Part shown: piece by piece, positions 7,752 through 12,640 of the stretch | How positions within the stretch are numbered: position 1 is the stretch's first letter | Layout of the letters: every line of letters begins with the position of its first letter | The notes under the pieces: model-generated | Databases searched by the model: none | Seen by the model: only the letters and a program-made list of their open reading frames with translations | Told to the model about the DNA's origin: nothing | DNA from: Oscillospiraceae bacterium | GTDB taxonomy: Bacteria; Bacillota_A; Clostridia; Oscillospirales; CAG-272 | Length of the DNA stretch: 13,040 bases | Direction: 5' to 3' | Assembly: GCA_015064195.1 (NCBI GenBank) | Contig: SVSO01000068.1 | Span: forward strand, 1 to 13,040 | Position numbers and translations under genes: made by a program

Positions 7752-8096
7752 TCAGAAATTCCTGCCGTTCCAGCCCCAGTTTTCCACCTCGGCGTAAGTG
7801 ACATACACATCCGCCGGCTTGATGTCCAGCACCGCCTCAAATTCGCGGCAGATGGCGGCGGTCATGGCCGAAAATGCTTCCGGCTTTGCGTGGCCGAGAA
7901 TGCGCACATCCACGAATGCCATGGGGCGGTCGTTCTCGCCTGCAAACCAGATCTTGGCATCCGGCTCGAGGCAGACCATAAGATACGCCTCGGTCTTGCC
8001 GGGAATCGCGGTGATGGCGCGTCCCAGCGCCGCTTTCAGCTCAACTTCCTTTTCAGGCGTGAGCGATTTTGCAATTTTTGCGTTGATATACGGCAT
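7752..8096 (-). CDS. MIF-like tautomerase (phenylpyruvate tautomerase related)
   Basis: This encodes a 114-residue protein of the macrophage migration inhibitory factor family in the tautomerase superfamily. Pro2 (MPYINAKI), the catalytic N-terminal base, is present, and the length matches MIF (about 115 residues). Family-like features include KxxLGRAITAIPGKTEAYLMV (residues 23-43), a central FVDVRILG strand (71-78) and the C-terminal tail ENWGWNGRNF, which resembles MIF's. Members form trimers with the active site between subunits. The ATG at 8096 is preceded by CGGAGGATATAAAA. It sits between Nudix and HD phosphohydrolase genes with gaps of 15 and 1 bases. Bacterial MIF homologues are sporadic. 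A metabolic tautomerase is the cautious reading; an effect on an animal host is possible if the organism lives in a gut, but nothing in the sequence shows export. Confidence 0.88.
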   Translation of the reverse strand: MPYINAKIAKSLTPEKEVELKAALGRAITAIPGKTEAYLMVCLEPDAKIWFAGENDRPMAFVDVRILGHAKPEAFSAMTAAICREFEAVLDIKPADVYVTYAEVENWGWNGRNF

Positions 8097-8111
8097 TTTT
8101 ATATCCTCCGT

Positions 8112-8525
8112 TCAGTCTAAAAATCCGTCGCCGAACTGTCTTATCTGCTCCAGCATATGGCCGATGTTGCCCTCGCCGGCGAACTTGTTCATATCAAAAA
8201 AATCATGGTCGAAATCCATCCACAGAAGCGTGTTCTCGTCGCCGCTGACCGTGCATTCGCCGCGAAGCCTGCCGCACCAGACCTCCACATAGCACCCTTG
8301 GTTGTAATATGTAAAATCCATCAGATGCCGGAGGGTGATGTTCTCTCTTGCGATCGCCGTCTCCTCGAAAAGCTCCCGATACGCCGCATCCTCGCCGCTC
8401 TCGCCCGGCTCGATCTTGCCGCCCACGAAATTATACAGCCCCAGATACGGCTCTTTTTTTCGATGGCACATGAGAATGCGCGACCGATCCACGCTGTAGA
8501 TCATCAGACAGTTGTAGCCCTGCAT
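8112..8525 (-). CDS. Nudix hydrolase
   Basis: This encodes a 137-residue Nudix-family pyrophosphohydrolase, similar in size and layout to MutT/8-oxo-dGTP diphosphatase proteins. The Nudix box G-x5-E-x7-R-E-U-x-E-E-x-G-U is seen at residues 36-58 (GKIEPGE, then RELFEETAI). All catalytic Glu residues are present, but the usual Gly is Ala57. It opens with a typical beta strand (YNCLMIYSVDRSRILMCHR). The start is taken as the ATG at 8525, one base after the upstream stop (TAAGATG), with only a weak ribosome site, so coupled translation from the Nif3 gene is likely. A TTG at 8543 is the only alternative. The substrate is unknown; clean-up of oxidised nucleotides is a common role. Confidence 0.92.
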   Translation of the reverse strand: MQGYNCLMIYSVDRSRILMCHRKKEPYLGLYNFVGGKIEPGESGEDAAYRELFEETAIARENITLRHLMDFTYYNQGCYVEVWCGRLRGECTVSGDENTLLWMDFDHDFFDMNKFAGEGNIGHMLEQIRQFGDGFLD

Positions 8526-8526
8526 C

Positions 8527-9297
8527 TTACACCGACTTGACAAGATTGCTGCCGAAATATCCCGTCTGAACCTGAGTGAATTCCTTCAGGATGAGCAGGG
8601 TCAGATAACTGCAGATGAAATCCTCGGTGTGGAAATGACCGGCTTCAAAGAGATTCAGCCCGATGGCGTCCGCATCTTCCATGAGATTGTAGGAAAGCTG
8701 GCCGGTGAGATAGCTGTCCGCACCCGCCGCCTTTGCCGCCTTGACGAAATCCTTGCCGTCACCGCCGCAGATGGCCACGCGGTTCACAACGCCGCCGGCA
8801 GCTGCATACAGCACGCGATCCGCCTGCAGGGTCTTCTTCACCGACGAGGCGAAATCGTTGCAGGTCTGCGCCACGGGAAGCGTTCCGATGCGGCCGATGG
8901 ATTCGCCATCCGCCTCCAGAACCGTCACATCCGTGAGGCTCAGCAGCTTTGCGAAGATGTCGTTGAGTCCGCCCGGAGCAGCATCAAGGCGCGTGTGGAA
9001 GCTCATGACGGAGATGTTATGTTCGATCAGACGAAGCACCTTTTTTGCCGTGGGATCGGTGGGATTCACGGCGCGAAGGGGCTTGAAAATGAGGGGGTGA
9101 TGAGAGACGATAACATCGAAATCGCCGGAGATGGCGTAATCGATGGCGGCATCGGTCACGTCCAGCGTACACAGCACCCGCACCACCTCGCGGTCCGGAT
9201 CGGCGCACACCATCAGCCCGTCGTTGTCCCATTCGCAGGACAGAGATGGGGGAAATTTGCCGTTCAGAAATTCGTATAAATCGGAAACCTTTGGCAT
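8527..9297 (-). CDS. Nif3-like dinuclear metal center protein (YqfO/YbgI family)
   Basis: This encodes a 256-residue Nif3/DUF34 family protein, a toroidal hexamer-forming family with a two-metal site, sometimes called GTP cyclohydrolase 1 type 2. Metal ligands are visible in SHHPLIF (65-71), SFHTRLDAAPGG (99-110, H101 and D105) and GHFHTE (220-225, H221 and E225). At 256 residues it is the short form, lacking the central PII-like insertion of Bacillus YqfO. The start ATG at 9297 has AAGGAG in the 3' end of trmK, two bases downstream of the trmK stop. Adjacency to trmK is a conserved Firmicutes arrangement. The biochemical function of the family is poorly settled. Confidence 0.95.
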   Translation of the reverse strand: MPKVSDLYEFLNGKFPPSLSCEWDNDGLMVCADPDREVVRVLCTLDVTDAAIDYAISGDFDVIVSHHPLIFKPLRAVNPTDPTAKKVLRLIEHNISVMSFHTRLDAAPGGLNDIFAKLLSLTDVTVLEADGESIGRIGTLPVAQTCNDFASSVKKTLQADRVLYAAAGGVVNRVAICGGDGKDFVKAAKAAGADSYLTGQLSYNLMEDADAIGLNLFEAGHFHTEDFICSYLTLLILKEFTQVQTGYFGSNLVKSV

Positions 9298-9299
9298 TT

Positions 9300-9998
9300 T
9301 TATACTCCTTGCAGAAGTTTATTTACAAGATCAAGCAGTTCGCGATCGGCAGTCTGCGCTTCATCTGTAATTCCGGCGATTTCGCGGCCGCGAATCCGTG
9401 TCAGCGCACCTTTTCTGATAAATTCCAGCCATGTCCGATCCGCGTCCGTGGGAGACTCTGCCGCACGCGCCAGATTCAACGCGCCAAGCCGCAGCTCCGC
9501 ATCGGTGAAGGTGCGCCGCTCTCCATCCCAGACAGCCGCCATGAGCTGATAATGCTTTCCGCCCTCGCGCACCACCGTCTCGTGGGTAATGCGGTAGCCG
9601 TCAGCGAGGAATCGCCGCAGCTCACCATGCATGGTCATGGGCTGAAGGATCAGGCGGCATCCTGACTTTTCCGGATAATCTGATGCGCCAAGGATGGAGG
9701 CGATCAGTTCTCCGCCCATACCGGCGATGATGATGTTGTCCGGCGCAAATTCCTCGATGCCGTCAAGTCCGGAACAGCATTTTACGGTGATTTTATCCGT
9801 CAGCCCCGCCGCGCGCACATGGATCCGGGCACGCTCGCATGGGCCTTCGTTGATGTCGGATGCCAGCGCACGGGGTGTACCGCGCCGCACAAGCTCGATG
9901 GGCAGCAGTGCATGATCCGAGCCGATATCGGCCACCGTGCCCTCGCCCACAAGCCTCGCCGCCGCTTCCAGACGCGCATCCAGCTTAACATTCAGCAT
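9300..9998 (-). CDS. trmK: tRNA (adenine(22)-N(1))-methyltransferase TrmK
   Basis: This encodes a 232-residue SAM-dependent methyltransferase of the TrmK/YqfN family, which methylates A22 of tRNA in Gram-positive bacteria. The SAM-binding motif I is VADIGSDHALLPI (22-34). The acidic residue of motif II is D48 (ASDIN). IIIAGMGGELI (89-99) and LILQPM (116-121) complete the Rossmann core. A helical C-terminal region rich in charged residues (about 165-232) matches the family's coiled coil. The ATG at 9998 has only a weak ribosome site, but its N terminus (LDARLEAAARLV) aligns with family starts. The nif3 gene follows at 2 bases. In many Firmicutes sigA/rpoD lies upstream; here a DUF1858 gene does instead. 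Confidence 0.95.
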   Translation of the reverse strand: MLNVKLDARLEAAARLVGEGTVADIGSDHALLPIELVRRGTPRALASDINEGPCERARIHVRAAGLTDKITVKCCSGLDGIEEFAPDNIIIAGMGGELIASILGASDYPEKSGCRLILQPMTMHGELRRFLADGYRITHETVVREGGKHYQLMAAVWDGERRTFTDAELRLGALNLARAAESPTDADRTWLEFIRKGALTRIRGREIAGITDEAQTADRELLDLVNKLLQGV

Positions 9999-10025
9999 AA
10001 TTCAAAAAACAGGCAGATTGTGCAA

Positions 10026-10047
10026 ACCGGCGCACGAATGCGCCGGT
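10026..10047. other. Intercistronic hairpin between DUF1858 and trmK
   Basis: A perfect 9-bp stem (ACCGGCGCA at 10026-10034 with TGCGCCGGT at 10039-10047) closes a tetraloop that reads UUCG in the leftward mRNA, a very stable loop. It follows the DUF1858 stop by seven bases. There are only three Us after it, so full termination looks unlikely. mRNA stabilisation, processing or partial attenuation before trmK is more plausible. Confidence 0.7.
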
Positions 10048-10054
10048 ATTGCCA

Positions 10055-10255
10055 TTACTTCGATTCGAGGTACTCGTTGATCTTTGCAACAAGCTCGTCG
10101 GCATCCGTGCCGTGAACCTCGCAAGCCATTTCGATGCTCTCACCGCGTGCGGAAGGGCAGCCGAGGCAGTGCATACCGATTTCGAGGAAGAACTGCGCCG
10201 TCTCGCGGTCGAAATCCAGAACCTCGCCGATGATGGAATCTTTGGTAACTTTCAT
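10055..10255 (-). CDS. DUF1858 / hybrid-cluster-associated redox disulfide protein
   Basis: This encodes a 66-residue protein that matches the DUF1858 fold and the small redox-disulfide proteins often linked to hybrid-cluster (prismane) proteins. It begins MKVTKDSIIGEVLDFDRETA. The signature GMHCLGCPSARGESIEMAC (residues 27-45) has a CxxC pair (C30, C33) and a further C45, suggesting a thiol redox or metal-binding role. The start is the ATG at 10255 with AAAGGAGAT upstream; a longer reading to 10345 would extend past the predicted transcription start. It is the first gene after the consensus promoter at 10292-10320 and so probably leads the operon. No hybrid-cluster protein gene is in the window. 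Confidence 0.9.
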   Translation of the reverse strand: MKVTKDSIIGEVLDFDRETAQFFLEIGMHCLGCPSARGESIEMACEVHGTDADELVAKINEYLESK

Positions 10256-10291
10256 TTTGATGATCTCCTTTAAAAATATTTCTACTCTTAT

Positions 10292-10320
10292 ATTATACCC
10301 CCAAATGCGCCGATTGTCAA
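10292..10320 (-). promoter_or_regulatory. Consensus promoter of the leftward operon
   Basis: The minus strand reads TTGACA (10320-10315), a 17-base spacer and TATAAT (10297-10292), a perfect consensus. The start point would be near 10285, leaving about a 30-base leader before the DUF1858 start. The spacer contains a GGGGG run next to the -10 box. Confidence 0.85.
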
Positions 10321-10371
10321 CGATAATCCGGCACAATTCCTGCAAAATTTAAGTAAATTTTTTGATATATC

Positions 10372-10400
10372 TTGAAATTGCCGGAAAACTGTGCTATAAT
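10372..10400 (+). promoter_or_regulatory. Promoter of the HIT gene
   Basis: TTGAAA (10372-10377), a 17-base spacer and TATAAT (10395-10400) form a strong sigma-A promoter. The start point would be near 10407, about 24 bases before the HIT ATG. It is divergent from the operon promoter, with the two -35 boxes about 50 bases apart. Confidence 0.85.
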
Positions 10401-10430
10401 GGTAATAATCAAAACAAAACGGAGGTCAAT

Positions 10431-10769
10431 ATGGACTGCATTTTCTGTAAAATTATCGCGGGAGAGATCCCCTCGAAGAAGGCGTATGAGGACGATGTGA
10501 TGCTGGCGTTCCACGACATCAATCCGCAGGCGCCCGTACACATTCTCGTGATCCCCAAGGCGCACATTCCGTCGGTGGATGGCGTGAATGCTGAGAATTC
10601 CGCCGTCGTTGCGAAGATTTTTGAGACGATCCCCAAGATCGCGGCGGAAGCGGGACTCACGAATGGCTACCGTGTCATCACCAACTGCGGCGATGATGCC
10701 TGCCAGACCGTGAAGCATCTGCATTTCCACATCATGGGCGGCAAAAAGCTTCCGGAAAATATGGGATAA
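10431..10769 (+). CDS. HIT-family nucleotide hydrolase (HINT-like)
   Basis: This encodes a 112-residue protein of the histidine triad family, HINT branch, which hydrolyses AMP-lysine and related nucleotide phosphoramidates or acyl adenylates. It opens with the typical CIFCKIIAGEIPSKKAYEDD. The catalytic triad HxHxH appears as H96-L-H98-F-H100 in VKHLHFHIMGG. NCGDDACQTVKH matches the usual conserved loop preceding it. Length fits the family exactly. The ATG at 10431 is preceded by GGAGG (10421-10425) and by its own promoter. A hairpin 27 bases after the stop probably ends the transcript partially or fully before the RAYT gene. Confidence 0.96.
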   Translation: MDCIFCKIIAGEIPSKKAYEDDVMLAFHDINPQAPVHILVIPKAHIPSVDGVNAENSAVVAKIFETIPKIAAEAGLTNGYRVITNCGDDACQTVKHLHFHIMGGKKLPENMG

Positions 10770-10796
10770 GGAAAAAGTCAATGGGTGCTTGACAAT

Positions 10797-10822
10797 ATCG
10801 GCAGGGATTTTTCTCTGCCGAT
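10797..10822 (+). terminator. Terminator-like hairpin after the HIT gene
   Basis: ATCGGCAGGGA (10797-10807) pairs with TCTCTGCCGAT (10812-10822) around a TTTT loop. This gives 11 pairs, one of them G-U. The tail has only three Ts, so termination may be leaky and the RAYT gene could be read from the HIT promoter. I saw no good separate promoter for RAYT; a TTGACA at 10789-10794 lacks a matching -10. Confidence 0.6.
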
Positions 10823-10843
10823 TTGCGCTATTTGACGATTGTT

Positions 10844-10870
10844 CGGACCGTCGAGGACGCCGGTCCCTAC
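10844..10870 (-). repeat. REP-like element, copy A (upstream of RAYT)
   Basis: This is a 27-base element. On the minus strand it reads GTAG at the foot, then GGACCG, a 10-base centre and CGGTCC, so a hairpin is preceded by GTAG as in classical REP sequences recognised by RAYT transposases. It is identical to copies B and C. It lies 15 bases before the RAYT ribosome site, probably in the 5' untranslated region. Confidence 0.85.
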
Positions 10871-10896
10871 AGGGGAATAAGGCATGGAGGATAATG

Positions 10897-11433
10897 ATGG
10901 AACAGTTTAAAAAACGAAAGACCACTCGCCTGAAAGGCGCGGATTACAATCGTCCATGCGTGATTTTTCTGACAATATGCACGAAAGACCGTCGATGCAT
11001 TCTCTCTCGTATTGTAGGGACCGGCGTCCTCGACGGTCCGCGAATCGAATTAACCGAATATGGACAAATTGCTGATAAATATATCAAACAATTAAATGAT
11101 TTCTATACCGACCTGTCGGTCATGCGATATGTAATTATGCCCAATCACATTCATATTTTATTGTGGGTCAAGGGTGACATGAATGCAATATCCGGTGTGA
11201 TTGATGGGGACGGACCGTCGAGGACGCCGGTCCCTACGGGGCAGAATTCGATACCGGCGCGGTTTGTGTCAACCTTCAAACGATTCTGCAATAAAGAATT
11301 CGGAACGAATATATGGCAATACCGCTCCAATGATCATATCATCCGAAATCGCAGAGATTATGAAAAACACGTGAACTATATCGCTGAAAATCCGATGCAT
11401 TGGCACTTCGATGAATTATTCACGGAAGCATAA
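10897..11433 (+). CDS. REP-associated tyrosine transposase (RAYT, Y1/HUH family)
   Basis: This encodes a 178-residue single-strand DNA transposase related to IS200/IS605 TnpA. The metal-binding HUH motif is H84-I-H86 in MPNHIHILLW, and the probable catalytic tyrosine is Y161 in the RAYT-typical NYIAENP. The region STFKRFCNKEFGTNIWQ (125-141) is typical of the clostridial branch. The start is taken as the ATG at 10897, six bases after GGAGG (10886-10890); the ATG at 10894 is too close. Two identical REP-like elements lie inside the coding sequence, encoding residues 40-48 and 105-114, and a third lies upstream. Neither interrupts the frame, and both fall outside the HUH and Tyr motifs. The gene is probably functional: no frameshift is visible. 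A DUF3795 gene follows at 27 bases. Confidence 0.9.
   Translation: MEQFKKRKTTRLKGADYNRPCVIFLTICTKDRRCILSRIVGTGVLDGPRIELTEYGQIADKYIKQLNDFYTDLSVMRYVIMPNHIHILLWVKGDMNAISGVIDGDGPSRTPVPTGQNSIPARFVSTFKRFCNKEFGTNIWQYRSNDHIIRNRRDYEKHVNYIAENPMHWHFDELFTEA
11014..11040 (+). repeat. REP-like element, copy B (inside RAYT)
   Basis: This is a 27-base perfect reverse complement of copy A. GTAG (11014-11017) is followed by GGACCG, a 10-base centre and CGGTCC. It occupies exactly nine codons of the RAYT gene and encodes VGTGVLDGP (residues 40-48). Flanking bases differ from the other copies. Confidence 0.88.
11211..11237 (-). repeat. REP-like element, copy C (inside RAYT)
   Basis: This is identical over 27 bases to copy A and in the same orientation, with its GTAG foot on the minus strand at 11237-11234. 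It is read in a different frame from copy B and contributes DGPSRTPVPT (residues 105-114), a likely loop between the HUH strand and the following helix. Confidence 0.88.
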
Positions 11434-11460
11434 CGAATCATCCAAGGAGGAATACATGAT

Positions 11461-11703
11461 ATGGCAAACTACAGTATTTGCGGAATTGATTGTGAAGCCT
11501 GCAAATTCAAAACCGAACAGAACTGCAAGGGCTGCAAGTCCAGTGAAGGTAGAGTATTTTGGGGCGATTGTGACTTGTTCAAATGCAATGCTCAAAAAAA
11601 GCAGGAGCACTGTGGAAAATGTGCGCAATTTCCCTGCAATATGCTGAAGGAATGGGCATCTTCCGAAAACCCGGAGCGAATTGACAATTTGTCAAAACTT
11701 TGA
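11461..11703 (+). CDS. DUF3795-type cysteine-rich protein
   Basis: This encodes an 80-residue protein with ten Cys residues. They are arranged as CGIDCEAC (7-14), CKGC (22-25), CDLFKC (37-42) and CGKCAQFPC (51-59), matching the DUF3795 family, which is thought to bind metal. The start ATG at 11461 lies ten bases after AAGGAGG (11444-11450). Another ATG at 11456 is in a different frame with no family similarity. It follows the RAYT gene at 27 bases with no terminator between, so it may be co-transcribed. Whether it belongs functionally with the transposase is unknown. It is close in length to compact family members, and its end is natural, followed by a terminator. Confidence 0.85.
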   Translation: MANYSICGIDCEACKFKTEQNCKGCKSSEGRVFWGDCDLFKCNAQKKQEHCGKCAQFPCNMLKEWASSENPERIDNLSKL

Positions 11704-11723
11704 TGTATATCCGATAAAACCAG

Positions 11724-11753
11724 AACCCCGACAGACAGAACTGTCGGGGTTTT
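11724..11753. terminator. Rho-independent terminator, probably bidirectional
   Basis: AACCCCGACAG (11724-11734) pairs perfectly with CTGTCGGGGTT (11741-11751) around a six-base loop, followed by further Ts. It ends the RAYT-DUF3795 transcript. On the minus strand the stem is followed by TCTGGTTTT, so it may also end the tyrA transcript, whose stop lies 17 bases away. Confidence 0.9.
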
Positions 11754-11770
11754 GTAATCATTATCAACCA

Positions 11771-12628
11771 TTATGACTTAATATCATCATTGATGGCGCT
11801 TCCCTCAGCGAGCAGGCGGCAGAGTGTCTCCTCGTCCCGATTCTTCAGCGCGGCGGCGTATTCCATCAGCGAATTTGCCAGCTGCTCGATCTCCGGGATC
11901 AGCGCGTCCGCGTTGTCCGTGAACAGCTCCGTCCACATCCTCGCGTTGAGATGCGCCACCCGTGTCAGATCCCGGAAGCTGCCCGCCGAATAGCCGCGAT
12001 GCCGCTTGGCCGTGGGGCTTTTCACGTAGGCGTTGGACAGCACGTGGGCCAGCTGGGAGGTGTAGGCGATGATCTGATCGTGATTCTCCGCCGTGGTCAC
12101 ATTCACCGCCGAAAATCCCACCGATTTGAAGAACCGCACCGCAAAATCCAGCTCCGCAACGTCGATCTCCACCGGCGGAACAAGGATCATGGATGCATTC
12201 TGGAACAGCGATTCCCGCGATGCGGTGAAGCCGGAGAACTGGGTGCCGGCCATGGGATGACCGCCGATGAAGGTGAAGCCGTATGCATCCGCCGCCGCAA
12301 ATCCCGCCTCGCACACCGTCCGCTTGATGCCGCCAAGATCGAACACAAACGCGCCCTTTTTGATCTCCGATGCGTGCTCGTCAAGGAATCGCACGCTGGC
12401 ACGGGGATATGCCGCCAGCAGGATCACGTCGTAATCGTCCAGCGTCGGCAGTGTATCCCACGCATTGTCGCACGCGCCAACCAGCATGGCCTTTCGCACG
12501 GATTCGATGTCCGGATCGTAGCCGTGAACCTCATGCTCACAGCCGCCCGCCTCCGCATCCGCATAATATTTCAGCGCCCGTGCAAATGAGCCGCCGATAA
12601 GTCCCAAGCCGCAGATTAAAATTTTCAT
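11771..12628 (-). CDS. tyrA: Prephenate dehydrogenase
   Basis: This encodes a 285-residue TyrA-family enzyme that oxidatively decarboxylates prephenate to 4-hydroxyphenylpyruvate in tyrosine synthesis. The nucleotide-binding fold opens at the N terminus with GLGLIGGS (7-14) and the acidic residue after beta-2 in GYDPD (36-40), which favours NAD. Active-site motifs include GGHPMAGTQFSGF (122-134), ENHDQIIAYTSQLAHV (181-196) and GYSAGSFRDLTRVA (212-225). There is no chorismate mutase domain and no C-terminal ACT domain, so feedback control by tyrosine through ACT is not expected. The start ATG at 12628 is preceded by AAAGGAA, 12 bases after the Mur ligase stop, so the two are probably co-transcribed from a promoter outside the window. 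Confidence 0.95.
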   Translation of the reverse strand: MKILICGLGLIGGSFARALKYYADAEAGGCEHEVHGYDPDIESVRKAMLVGACDNAWDTLPTLDDYDVILLAAYPRASVRFLDEHASEIKKGAFVFDLGGIKRTVCEAGFAAADAYGFTFIGGHPMAGTQFSGFTASRESLFQNASMILVPPVEIDVAELDFAVRFFKSVGFSAVNVTTAENHDQIIAYTSQLAHVLSNAYVKSPTAKRHRGYSAGSFRDLTRVAHLNARMWTELFTDNADALIPEIEQLANSLMEYAAALKNRDEETLCRLLAEGSAINDDIKS

Positions 12629-12640
12629 TTTCTAATTCCT

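Noticed and set aside
10789..10896. N-terminal extension of the RAYT through REP copy A
   Set aside because: The extension begins at a TTG without a ribosome site, crosses a terminator-like hairpin and has no family similarity, whereas GGAGG sits just before the ATG at 10897.
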